A stretch of 64,000 nt of DNA, taken from the NCBI GenBank assembly GCA_040768925.1, contig JAXGLZ010000002.1, positions 310,001 through 374,000 of the forward strand. The letters run 5' to 3'. A program made the translations under genes and the position numbers. This stretch comes from CALNBC01 sp040768925 (GTDB lineage Bacteria; Bacillota; Clostridia; Christensenellales; CALWSW01). Each line of letters opens with the position of its first letter. Positions within the stretch are counted from its first letter, which is position 1. The notes below the pieces were generated by a model, which did no database searches, was not told where the DNA came from, and saw only the letters and a program-made list of their open reading frames with translations. This document shows, piece by piece, positions 42,391 through 50,220 of this stretch.

Positions 42391-43122
42391 ATGCGCGTTG
42401 TTTATCACCGCAAAAAGAAAGCTGCCTTTCCCTTTGTTCCGGTTTCCGTCGCCCTTGCCTTTTTCATGCTGGCGGCGCTGGTGACCGGCGCGATACCGGC
42501 CAGGGAGGCCACGTCCGCCATCGGGCCGCTGAGCGGCAAAACCTTTGTCGTGGACGCCGGCCACGGAGGGTTTGATAACGGCGCCTCCGGTCCGAACGGT
42601 TCGGTGGAAGCGCCGCTCAATCTTTCTGTTTCCCTTTATCTTGCCGGGGAGCTTCGCATGCTGGGCGCGACGGTGATCATGACCCGGACCGACGAAAACG
42701 CCCTGGCCGGCACCAAAAAAGAGGACATGAAAAAACGGGCGGAAATCCTCTCCCAGGACGGGCTGACGGCGTCCGTCAGCATCCACATGAACAAATTCAC
42801 CAGCAAAAAGCCCAGGGGCCCGAGGGTTTTCTTTGCCGAAGGCTCAAAGGAAGGCTACACCCTGGCCCTGATGCTGCAAAACGCCCTGGACGATGCGGTC
42901 GGTCTCAGCCGCAAGGAACCGCTGACCGGCGATTACCTTGTGCTGCGCACCGGGGTGCAGACCAATATTCTGGTGGAATGCGGTTTTCTGTCCAACCCGG
43001 AAGACGAGGCGCTGCTGATGACCGAAGAATACCGGCAATTGCTGGCCAAGACCATCGCGACCACGATCGCCGGATTCTACGGAGCCACCACCGGCTTCCC
43101 GACCTATGCCAACATGGCCTGA
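42391..43122 (+). CDS. cwlD: Germination-associated N-acetylmuramoyl-L-alanine amidase CwlD
   Basis: The 243-residue protein starts after GGAGGTCCCC. A membrane helix (FVPVSVALAFFMLAALVTGA) exports an Amidase_3 domain: zinc His in VVDAGHGGFDNG, Glu in EAPLNLSVSL, His in ASVSIHMNKF and the catalytic Glu in NILVECGFLSNPED. CwlD makes the muramic-lactam of the spore cortex, which fits a spore former or a recent descendant. It stands alone between divergent mrnC and convergent proS. Confidence 0.9.
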   Translation: MRVVYHRKKKAAFPFVPVSVALAFFMLAALVTGAIPAREATSAIGPLSGKTFVVDAGHGGFDNGASGPNGSVEAPLNLSVSLYLAGELRMLGATVIMTRTDENALAGTKKEDMKKRAEILSQDGLTASVSIHMNKFTSKKPRGPRVFFAEGSKEGYTLALMLQNALDDAVGLSRKEPLTGDYLVLRTGVQTNILVECGFLSNPEDEALLMTEEYRQLLAKTIATTIAGFYGATTGFPTYANMA

Positions 43123-43147
43123 ACCCCGCAATTCCAAAGCGGCCGCA

Positions 43148-44593
43148 TCAATAGGCTTTGGCGAAATACATCAGTTTGTCCGCCTTTTTGCCGCAGTGGA
43201 CGCAGCAGTCGGACAGACGCTCCTGTTCCTCGCCGAAGGGCATGCAGCGGCTCGTCGCGCCGGTCTTTTGCTTGATCTCGGCCTCGCATTCCGTATCGCC
43301 GCACCACATGGCCCTGACAAAGCCCTTTTGCACGCCTTGTTTGAAGGTCTCAAAATCCGTGGCTGTGGTGATGCGCGCGTCCCTCCTTTGCCTTGCCTGC
43401 CCGAGCAGGGAGGCGTGAATGTCCGCAAGCAGGTCCGAAACGGTTTTTGCGAGCTTTTCCATAGGCGCGAAGGTCTTTTCGAAATTGTCCCTGCGGACGA
43501 GGACCACGCTGCCTTTTTCGATGTCCTTCGGGCCGATCTCGACGCGCAGGGGAATGCCCTTCATCTCGCACTCGTTGAATTTCCAGCCGGCGGACTGGTT
43601 TTCCCGGTCGTCCAGCTCCACGCGCAGGCCGGCGGCCTTAAGCTCGGCGAAAAGCTCCTTCGCCTTTTCCAGCACGCCCTCCTTGTGCTGGGCGATGGGC
43701 AAGATCATGATCTGAACCGGGGCGACCTTCGGCGGAAGGACAAGCCCGCGGTCGTCGCCGTGGACCATGATGAGTCCGCCGATCATCCTGGTGGAGGTTC
43801 CCCAGCTCGTCGTGTAGCCGTATTTCAGCACGCCGTCCTTGTCCAAAAAGGTGATGTCGTAGCTCTTGGCGAAGTTCTGGCCCAGGTTGTGGCTGGTGCC
43901 CATTTGCAGGGCCTTGCCGTCCTGCATCATCGCTTCCATCGTATAGGTGTGCTTCGCGCCGGCGAATTTTTCGTTTTCGGACTTCTGGCCGATGATCACG
44001 GGGATGGCCAGCACGTTTTCCGCGAATTCCTGGTACACGTGGAGCATTTTCACCGTTTCTTCCTCGGCTTCCTCGGCCGTGGCGTGGACGGTGTGGCCCT
44101 CCTGCCAGAGGAATTCGGAGGTGCGCAGGAAAGGCCGGGTGGATTTTTCCCACCGCATGACGTTGCACCACTGGTTCAAAAGCATCGGCAGGTCGCGGTA
44201 GGACTGGATCCACTTGGAATACATGGAGCCGATGATGGTCTCGCTCGTCGGGCGGATGGCCAGGCGCTCCGTCAGAGTTTCCTTCCCGCCCTGGGTCACC
44301 CAGGCTACCTCCGGCGCGAAGCCTTCCACGTGTTCCGCTTCCTTCATCAGCAGGCTTTCGGGGATCAGCAGCGGGAAATAGGCGTTCTTGTGCCCCGTTT
44401 CCTTAAAGCGGCGGTCCATCTCGGACTGGATCAGCTCCCAGACGCCGTAGCCGTAGGGCTTGATGACCATGCAGCCCTTGACGTCCGAATAGTCGGCCAT
44501 GTCGGTCTTTAACACCACGTCGGTATACCACTGGGGAAAATCATCGGCGCGCTTTGCGATGTGCGCCACGAATTCTTCGTTCTTCTTTGCCAT
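43148..44593 (-). CDS. proS: Prolyl-tRNA synthetase (short, eukaryote/archaeal-like type)
   Basis: ATG 44593 follows GGGAGGCGGCA and gives 481 residues, the length of the form without the editing insertion. Class II motifs are visible: motif 2 (LPMLLNQWCNVMRWEKSTRP, FLRTSEFLWQEGHT) and motif 3 (GLVLPPKVAPVQIMILPIAQ follows GLIMVHGDDRG). The C-terminal zinc domain (CGDTECEAEIKQKTG ... CCVHCGKKAD) is typical of this type. A T-box leader upstream should raise expression when tRNA-Pro is uncharged. Confidence 0.95.
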   Translation of the reverse strand: MAKKNEEFVAHIAKRADDFPQWYTDVVLKTDMADYSDVKGCMVIKPYGYGVWELIQSEMDRRFKETGHKNAYFPLLIPESLLMKEAEHVEGFAPEVAWVTQGGKETLTERLAIRPTSETIIGSMYSKWIQSYRDLPMLLNQWCNVMRWEKSTRPFLRTSEFLWQEGHTVHATAEEAEEETVKMLHVYQEFAENVLAIPVIIGQKSENEKFAGAKHTYTMEAMMQDGKALQMGTSHNLGQNFAKSYDITFLDKDGVLKYGYTTSWGTSTRMIGGLIMVHGDDRGLVLPPKVAPVQIMILPIAQHKEGVLEKAKELFAELKAAGLRVELDDRENQSAGWKFNECEMKGIPLRVEIGPKDIEKGSVVLVRRDNFEKTFAPMEKLAKTVSDLLADIHASLLGQARQRRDARITTATDFETFKQGVQKGFVRAMWCGDTECEAEIKQKTGATSRCMPFGEEQERLSDCCVHCGKKADKLMYFAKAY

Positions 44594-44628
44594 TGCCGCC
44601 TCCCATATCGTCAATACTTTCTTAAAAT

Positions 44629-44875
44629 AAAAAACGCCCCCGATAATCAAGGGCGAAAGCTCGCGGTACCACCTCGTTCGCCCCGATCGAAAACCGGGGC
44701 CTCAAACGGCATAACGCGCCGGGGATCGTCCGGGCTTTCCGAAAAAAACGGCTTTGCGCCCGGAAGCTCTGGGGCGGGCAGCCGGCCTTCCCCTGCGCGC
44801 GAAGCTTTCAGCCCTGGGCTTCGCTCTCTTTTTCGCGGGATTTTGGCCGGGTGTTCCCCTTCACAGCCTTTGTAT
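44629..44875 (-). promoter_or_regulatory. T-box leader of proS
   Basis: On the minus strand the T-box antiterminator sequence GAGGTGGTACCGCGAGC (about 44676-44660) is followed by a terminator stem (CGCCCTTGATTATCGGGGGCG) and TTTTTT (44655-44629). About 170 bases of structured RNA precede it, including a stem with GCGAAGC/GCTTCGC. The specifier should be a proline codon, but I could not fix its place by eye. Confidence 0.9.
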
Positions 44876-44881
44876 CGATGA

Positions 44882-44910
44882 ATTTTACCACGAACCCCTG
44901 CCGATTACAA
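44882..44910 (-). promoter_or_regulatory. Promoter of the proS T-box transcript
   Basis: TTGTAA (44910-44905) and TAAAAT (44887-44882) are 17 bases apart on the minus strand. The T-box RNA would start near 44875. Confidence 0.7.
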
Positions 44911-44965
44911 GCCGAATGCGCCGCTTTTTTTGCCCCGGCGGGCAGTTCAACAGAAAAAATCAAAA

Positions 44966-46033
44966 TCAGAAGGAAAGCTGACCGTCGTCCTCTTTCGGCT
45001 TTCTGCCAAGGTGGGCGTAGCCCAAAGGCGTGACCACCCGGCCCCGGGGGGTGCGCGCGATGAACCCCATCTGAAGAAGGTAGGGCTCGCACACGTCCTC
45101 GATGGTGGAGTTTTCCTCCCCCGTGGAGGCCGCCAGCGTGTCCAGCCCCACGGGGCCGCCGCCGAATTTGTCGATCATGCAAAGGAGAAGGTTCCGGTCC
45201 ACCCCGTCCAGCCCCAGCACGTCGATCCCCAGCTTGTCCAGCGCCTCGGCGGCGGTTTTTTCGTTGATCTCGCCGTCGCAGCGCATTTCGGCGTAATCCC
45301 GCACGCGCATCAGCAGCCTGTTCGCGATCCGCGGCGTTCCCCGGGACCTTTTTGCGATCTCCGCAGCGCCCCCTTCGGTGATCAGCGCGCCGATCCTCGG
45401 GAGGCTGGCGGAACGGGTGACGATTTTGATCAGGTCTTCAACCTCGTAGGGCTGGAGCCTGTGCATGATGCCGAACCGGTCCCGCAAGGGGGAGGAGAGC
45501 ATGCCGGCTTTGGTCGTCGCGCCGATCAGGGTGAATCGCGGCAAATCCAGCCGGATCGACCGGGCCGCCGGGCCCTTGCCCACGATGATGTCCACGGCGT
45601 AATCCTCCATCGCGGGGTAGAGCACTTCCTCCACCGCGGGGTTCAGCCTGTGGATCTCGTCGATGAACAGCACGTCCCCCGCCGAAAGGTTGGTCAGAAT
45701 CGCCGCAAGGTCCCCCGCGTGGGTGATGGCCGGGCCGGAGGTCGTGCGGATATTGACCCCCTCCTCGTTGGCGATCACCGTGGCCAGGGTGGTTTTGCCC
45801 AGGCCGGGCGGGCCGTAAAACAGCACGTGGTCCATCGGCTCGCCGCGCTTTTTCGCCGCGCCGATAGAGATCGAAAGCGCCTCCTTGACCTCGTTCTGGC
45901 CGATGTATTCACAAAGGAAGCGCGGCCGCAGGGAATACTCCACGTCCACGTCCTCTGCCGAAAAGCCGGAGGCAATCAGCCTGCTTTCCATCATTTCGTC
46001 GTCCATGTTGGACCGAAAACCCTTTTCGTTCAT
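44966..46033 (-). CDS. ruvB: Holliday junction helicase RuvB
   Basis: The 355-residue AAA+ protein has Walker A GPPGLGKTT, Walker B DEIHR, sensor GATTKAG and the arginine finger region SSPLRDRFG, followed by the winged helix (AEALDKLGIDVLGLDGVDRN). It moves Holliday junctions with RuvA. It follows ruvA after nine bases. Confidence 0.97.
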   Translation of the reverse strand: MNEKGFRSNMDDEMMESRLIASGFSAEDVDVEYSLRPRFLCEYIGQNEVKEALSISIGAAKKRGEPMDHVLFYGPPGLGKTTLATVIANEEGVNIRTTSGPAITHAGDLAAILTNLSAGDVLFIDEIHRLNPAVEEVLYPAMEDYAVDIIVGKGPAARSIRLDLPRFTLIGATTKAGMLSSPLRDRFGIMHRLQPYEVEDLIKIVTRSASLPRIGALITEGGAAEIAKRSRGTPRIANRLLMRVRDYAEMRCDGEINEKTAAEALDKLGIDVLGLDGVDRNLLLCMIDKFGGGPVGLDTLAASTGEENSTIEDVCEPYLLQMGFIARTPRGRVVTPLGYAHLGRKPKEDDGQLSF

Positions 46034-46042
46034 CTGTCCGCC

Positions 46043-46645
46043 TTACCTCCGCTTTCCAAGCTCCTTGAGCGCTTCTTTGAGGATGCCCTCCACCCCTTCC
46101 GCCCGGGGGGCGGCGCTTTTTACCGCGCGGCCGGCCGTTTGCGCGTCATACCCCAGGGCGACGAGGGCGCTCATCGCCTCCGCCTCCGGTCCTTCCACGC
46201 CCAAAACCCCCGCTTCCGCTGTTGCGGAGGGGAGAAACGCCGATTCCGCGGCGATTTTTTCCTTGAGTTCCAATATGATCCGCTGGGCGGTCTTTTTGCC
46301 CAGCCCCGGCACCCGGGAAAGCGTCCTCTCGTCCCCCGCGACGATGCACACCGCCAGCTCCGAAGGGGTCAGCGCGGTCAGAATGGCAAGGGCGAGCTTG
46401 GGCCCGACGCGGCTGACGCTCATCGCCCGTTTGAACATCTCCTTTTCGTCCGCCGTGGCGAAACCGAATACCGAAACGGAGTCCTGGGCAAAGTTCACAT
46501 GGGTCAAAAGCATGGCTTCGGCCCCTTTTTTCAGCCCGGCAAGGGTTTTCCCCGAGGCGAAAACCTCGAACCCGATGCCGTTGACGTCTAGAAAAAGCCT
46601 GTCGGGCAAAAGCTCCGCAACCCTTCCGCACAAAAAACCAAACAT
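46043..46645 (-). CDS. ruvA: Holliday junction protein RuvA
   Basis: The 200-residue protein has the OB-fold start (MFGFLCGRVAELLPDRLFLD), the two helix-hairpin-helix motifs (SVSRVGPKLALAIL and LSRVPGLGKKTAQRIILELK) and the C-terminal RuvB-binding domain. ruvA and ruvB form one unit. ruvC lies upstream but is set apart by two repeat elements. Confidence 0.96.
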   Translation of the reverse strand: MFGFLCGRVAELLPDRLFLDVNGIGFEVFASGKTLAGLKKGAEAMLLTHVNFAQDSVSVFGFATADEKEMFKRAMSVSRVGPKLALAILTALTPSELAVCIVAGDERTLSRVPGLGKKTAQRIILELKEKIAAESAFLPSATAEAGVLGVEGPEAEAMSALVALGYDAQTAGRAVKSAAPRAEGVEGILKEALKELGKRR

Positions 46646-46664
46646 ATTTCCTCCTTAGCCAGAG

Positions 46665-46879
46665 CGGTATCATCCGAACCCGCCTTGCGGGGCGTATGGT
46701 TTGCGTCTGGCTTCGTTATCCTTCCAGGCGGGCGCAAGGCCTGCCGTCGTCGTCTGGCCTTCCCGCGTGCCTCCGCCTGGCCCCAGGACGGCTCACGGCC
46801 TCAAGAATCTTCGATTCGAGGGCCGACAACGCCGCGCCGGGGCGGCCCACGGCCTCAAAAACGGGTTCGGATGATACCG
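46665..46879. repeat. MITE-like element with perfect 18-bp inverted ends
   Basis: CGGTATCATCCGAACCCG (46665-46682) is exactly repeated in inverse form at 46862-46879. The 215-bp element codes for nothing. It lies between ruvC and ruvA, next to a second element of another sort. The perfect ends suggest recent mobility or selection for a long hairpin. I see no duplicated target site. Confidence 0.8.
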
Positions 46880-46886
46880 TTTTGTC

Positions 46887-47170
46887 TAAGATAAAGGGAG
46901 CTGAACCCTTGCGCCGCCGAGCGGCCATTTTGGCTCATTCTTTGTCATCGTCGGTCGCCATAGCGCCGCTGTGGCTCCCTTCTCTTCCGCGGGCTGCCTC
47001 CACAAACCGGCTGCTTGGCGGTCAGAGCGTTTCCAGGGCCAAAAAACATGTCAGCGCAAGGCAACGGCGTGCAGGCGCATGGCTGGCAGCGCTGCGGCAA
47101 GCGCCGATAACACAGCGACGGCGTGTTTTTTGGCCTTGGAAACCGCCTGGGTTCAGCTCCCTTTACCTTA
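46887..47170. repeat. Palindromic repeat element with 22-bp inverted ends
   Basis: The ends 46887-46908 and 47149-47170 are inverted copies with one mismatch (TAAGNTAAAGGGAGCTGA, then ACCC). Inside, a second inverted pair (GTTTCCAGGGCCAAAAAACA near 47030 and its inverse near 47125-47147) is nested. The right end begins at the ruvC stop codon itself. The words CTTGCGCCGCCG and GGCCATTTTGGC also occur in the short copy at 49152-49233, so this is a dispersed family. Confidence 0.75.
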
Positions 47171-47668
47171 CTTGATCCCGTACTGGTCGTCGATCATCGG
47201 GCCCCAGGCCCCGGCGCAGCAGATCGCCACGGCCAAAGCGTCCGCCGCGTCGTCCGGCCTGGGGGCGTTTTTCAGCCCGAGCTGGACGCGGACCATCTCC
47301 TGCACCTGCTTTTTTTCCGCGTGGCCGTAGCCCACCGTAGCCTGCTTGATCTGCATCGGCGTGAATTCGTACATCGGCAGGCCCGCTTCCTCCGCCGCAA
47401 GGAGAAGTACCCCCCGCGCGTGGCCCACGGGCAGCGCGGTGTTGACGTTGTGATAGAAAAAAAGCTCCTCAAAGGCGATGGCGTGGGGGGAATAGGCGCC
47501 GATCAGGTCCTTCATGCCCCTGTATATCAGAAACAGCCGCCTGGGCAGCGGCAAATGGGCCGGCGTTTCGATCACCCCGTAATCCACGGGGGAAAACCTT
47601 CCCTTTGCGGCCTCGATCACGCCGTAGCCCACCGTCGCGAGGCCGGGATCAACGCCAAGAATTCTCAC
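47168..47668 (-). CDS. ruvC: Holliday junction resolvase RuvC
   Basis: GTG 47668, eight bases after AAGGTG, gives 166 residues and the usual start RILGVDPGLATVGYGVI. The acidic active-site residues are in GVDPG, AFEELFF and APRPDDAADALAVAI. RuvC cuts Holliday junctions moved by RuvAB. An ATG two codons upstream is a possible alternative. Its stop codon is the first base triplet of the repeat element at 46887-47170. Confidence 0.94.
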   Translation of the reverse strand: MRILGVDPGLATVGYGVIEAAKGRFSPVDYGVIETPAHLPLPRRLFLIYRGMKDLIGAYSPHAIAFEELFFYHNVNTALPVGHARGVLLLAAEEAGLPMYEFTPMQIKQATVGYGHAEKKQVQEMVRVQLGLKNAPRPDDAADALAVAICCAGAWGPMIDDQYGIK

Positions 47669-47820
47669 GCGCATCACCTTTTTGAAAGCACAACCCGCCA
47701 AAAACCGGATTCTGATGCCTTTGATTGATATCTTGCTTATTTTAACACCGAACGCATGGTTGCACAAGGGAACAGCCGGATGCAAGAAAGCGAAAAGCGG
47801 CGGAAAAACCAAAATGGGGC

Positions 47821-47849
47821 TTGAATATTGATTCAATAGTATGTATAAT
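47821..47849 (+). promoter_or_regulatory. argG promoter with an ArgR-type operator
   Basis: TTGAAT (47821-47826) and TATAAT (47844-47849) are 17 bases apart. The palindrome TTGAATATTGATTCAA at 47821-47836 fits the ARG-box pattern TGAAT-4-ATTCA and covers the -35 box. A weaker half-like site (TGAATATTTTAAAA) follows at 47861. Repression by ArgR in the presence of arginine is expected. Confidence 0.75.
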
Positions 47850-47891
47850 TACGCATGCAATGAATATTTTAAAAAGCGGAGGCGCACAAAA

Positions 47892-49100
47892 ATGGCAAAG
47901 CAAAAAATCGTCCTCGCCTATTCGGGCGGATTGGATACTTCCATCATCATCCCGTGGCTGAAGGAGCATTACGAGTGCGAGGTCATCGCCGTCGCGGCGG
48001 ACGTCGGCCAGGGCGAGGAGCTCGAGCCCCTTCACGAAAAAGCGAGAAAAACCGGGGCGGAAAAGCTTTATATCGTCGATCTGAAGGACGAATTCGTCAC
48101 CGATTTCATCTGGCCCACCCTGAAAGCAGGCGCGATGTACGAAAACACCTATCTTCTCGGCACGTCCATGGCCAGACCGGTCATCGCCAAGGCGCTGGTG
48201 GACGTCGCCCACGCGGAAGGCGCCACGGCCATCGCCCACGGCTGCACGGGCAAGGGCAACGACCAGGTGCGCTTTGAGCTGACCATCAAGGCGCTTGACC
48301 CTTCCCTGAAGATCATCGCCCCCTGGCGGATCTGGGACATCAAGTCCAGAGAGGAAGAAATCGATTACGCAATCGAGCGGGGGATCCCGGTTCCCGTCAG
48401 CAAGGACCGCCCCTATTCCATGGACAGGAACCTCTGGCACCTCTCCCACGAGGGCGCGGATCTTGAGGACCCGGCGAACGCCCCGCCGGATGATCTTTAT
48501 CTGATTTCCAAAAACCCGAAGGACGCGCCGGACGAGGCGGAAACCGTCTCCATCGGCTTTGAAAAAGGCATTCCCGTTTCCGTGAACGGCGAGACCCTCG
48601 CCCCGGTCGCCCTGATCGAAAAGCTGAACCAAATCGGCGCGAAGCACGGCGTGGGCATCGACGATATGGTGGAAAACCGCCTGGTGGGCATGAAGAGCCG
48701 CGGCGTTTATGAAAACCCCGCGGGAACGATGCTTTACGCCGCGCTGAAGCAGCTCGAATCCATCTGCCTGGACAGGGACACCCTGCATTACAAGCACCAG
48801 GTCGCCCTTCGGTATTCCGAGCTGGTGTATAACGGCCAGTGGTTCGCGCCCTTGCGGGAAGGGCTGGACGCCTTCGTCAACTCCATCCAAAGCAGCACGA
48901 CGGGGGAAAGCAGGCTCAAGCTTTACAAGGGCCGCTGTGTTAACGCCGGGGTGACCTCGCCCTATTCCCTTTACAATCCCGAATTCGCCACCTTTGGCGA
49001 GGACGCGGTCTACAACCAGCAGGACGCCGAGGGTTTCATCAACCTGTTCGGCCTGCCCATGACCGTGGCCGCCCTGATGAAAAAATCCCTGGAAAAGTAG
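47892..49100 (+). CDS. argG: Argininosuccinate synthase
   Basis: ATG 47892 follows CGGAGG and gives 402 residues. The PP-loop is clear (IVLAYSGGLDTSIIIPWLKE), as are the citrulline and aspartate binding parts (GCTGKGNDQVRFE, YSMDRNLWHLSHEG). The enzyme joins citrulline and aspartate. argH follows 1.1 kb downstream with an unrelated gene between, so the two are not one tight operon. Confidence 0.97.
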   Translation: MAKQKIVLAYSGGLDTSIIIPWLKEHYECEVIAVAADVGQGEELEPLHEKARKTGAEKLYIVDLKDEFVTDFIWPTLKAGAMYENTYLLGTSMARPVIAKALVDVAHAEGATAIAHGCTGKGNDQVRFELTIKALDPSLKIIAPWRIWDIKSREEEIDYAIERGIPVPVSKDRPYSMDRNLWHLSHEGADLEDPANAPPDDLYLISKNPKDAPDEAETVSIGFEKGIPVSVNGETLAPVALIEKLNQIGAKHGVGIDDMVENRLVGMKSRGVYENPAGTMLYAALKQLESICLDRDTLHYKHQVALRYSELVYNGQWFAPLREGLDAFVNSIQSSTTGESRLKLYKGRCVNAGVTSPYSLYNPEFATFGEDAVYNQQDAEGFINLFGLPMTVAALMKKSLEK

Positions 49101-49117
49101 CCGAAAAACCGGCAAAA

Positions 49118-49150
49118 AAGCCCCGCTGCTCAAAAAAAGCGGCGGGGCTT
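49118..49150. terminator. Terminator between argG and the convergent membrane protein gene
   Basis: AAGCCCCGCTGCT and AGCGGCGGGGCTT pair. The T run is on the minus-strand side, so it works best for the gene at 49244-49822, but the hairpin also lies just past argG. Confidence 0.75.
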
Positions 49151-49151
49151 C

Positions 49152-49233
49152 AAGGTAAAGGGCGTTGAACTCCCTGCGGTTTCCAGGGCCAAAATGGCTG
49201 CCCGGCGGCGCAAGGGTTCAATCCCTTCACCTT
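49152..49233. repeat. Short copy of the palindromic repeat family
   Basis: These 82 bases have inverted ends (AAGGTAAAGGG ... TTGAAC and GTTCAATCCCTTCACCTT). The middle (GGTTTCCAGGGCCAAAATGG, CTGCCCGGCGGCGCAAGGG) matches parts of 46887-47170. It looks like an internally deleted form of the same element. Confidence 0.7.
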
Positions 49234-49243
49234 AAAAACCGGA

Positions 49244-49822
49244 TCACATGAAGAGCAGATCGGCATACAGGGCGATCACAACCAGCGAACCGCCGAGGAC
49301 CAGCACGGTGGGCAGCCACTTTGCCCTGCGCTTGGTTTGCTTTCCAAGGGTAAACGCGCCGTAAATCATCATTGCGGCGGCCATGACCCAGTAAAGCAGG
49401 GCCTTGGTGGAATACTCCTCCGCCGCTTCCTTTTTTGCCGCGGCGAGGACGAAACGGTGGGCCTCCGGCTTGCTGATCCCCGTGCCCACGTTGTGCGTCT
49501 CGTCCGGCTTGAAGGATTCCTCCTGGAATTTGCCGTCTTTGCGGATCACCTTGCCGGTGACGACGGAGCTGACCTCCCCTTCTTGCGAAGTATAGGTCAC
49601 GATCATCCCGCCGCTTTCCAGGCTGCTTTCGCCGGAGACGCGGCTGCCGTCCTCCGCCGCGAATTCGAAGGTCTTTGAGGAAAAGCTCTTGGAATGGGCG
49701 ACGAGGGTATAGGTCTTTCCGCCGAAATCGGCGGTGACGGTCCTTCCGGTCAGGAACAGCAGGCCGGCCCCCGAGGCCAGCAAAAACAAAACGACGATGA
49801 CCAGCACGAGTTTATTCTTCAT
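49244..49822 (-). CDS. Membrane protein of unknown function
   Basis: The 192-residue protein has an N-terminal helix (LVLVIVVLFLLASGAGLLFL), an outer strand domain (VTADFGGKTYTLVAHSKSFS, RVSGESSLESGGMIVTYTSQ) and two C-terminal helices (ALLYWVMAAAMMIYGAFTL and WLPTVLVLGGSLVVIALYA) with a basic loop. I know no family. It is a single gene between argG and argH, on the opposite strand. Confidence 0.7.
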   Translation of the reverse strand: MKNKLVLVIVVLFLLASGAGLLFLTGRTVTADFGGKTYTLVAHSKSFSSKTFEFAAEDGSRVSGESSLESGGMIVTYTSQEGEVSSVVTGKVIRKDGKFQEESFKPDETHNVGTGISKPEAHRFVLAAAKKEAAEEYSTKALLYWVMAAAMMIYGAFTLGKQTKRRAKWLPTVLVLGGSLVVIALYADLLFM

Positions 49823-50220
49823 GGTATCCCCCCCTGATGCGCTTTTACGATTATAACACAGGAAGCGCTTGTGTGGCGATATCCTGATTTGTTATCATGA
49901 ACCGAAAACGGCAAAGCGTGCCGCGCGCACGTTTTGAAGCCGCGCGTATTTGCCTGAAATGCTGCGCATTTGCGGCCGGCAAATCGCAAAAGGTCAAAAA
50001 GCCTGCGGTTTTCGGCGCCGGAATCACAGATTCCGGCATCTGCCAAGAAAGGATGTGTTTGCCCTGCGGGTCAAACACAACCGACCGTTCCGGCGCACGG
50101 GCGCCTTCGCGCGTCTTCTCTTGCCGCTTTGCGGCAATTCGCCCAGTTTGCCGGAGCCGGATGGAAGTCTAGGATTTTTGACGGACTGATCGGCTATCTT
50201 GATGATACGGAGTGTTTAAA
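49823..50220. other. Intergenic region before argH
   Basis: No gene is supported. The stretch is GC-rich with short palindromes, for example CCGGAATCACAGATTCCGG near 50019-50037; a close variant (CCGGAATCACCGGTTCCGG) occurs near 61075. The argH ribosome site (CGGAG) lies eight bases before 50221. No clear ARG box is seen. Confidence 0.5.

Noticed and set aside
43106..44512. Plus-strand open frame of 468 codons opposite proS
   Set aside because: Antisense to a well-supported tRNA synthetase gene, without start signals.
44930..46591. Plus-strand open frame of 553 codons
   Set aside because: It lies opposite ruvB and ruvA, is rich in Arg, His and Gly, and has no family features.
47742..49133. 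Minus-strand open frame of 463 codons
   Set aside because: It is the shadow of argG; the residues reflect codon bias and the start region crosses the argG promoter.
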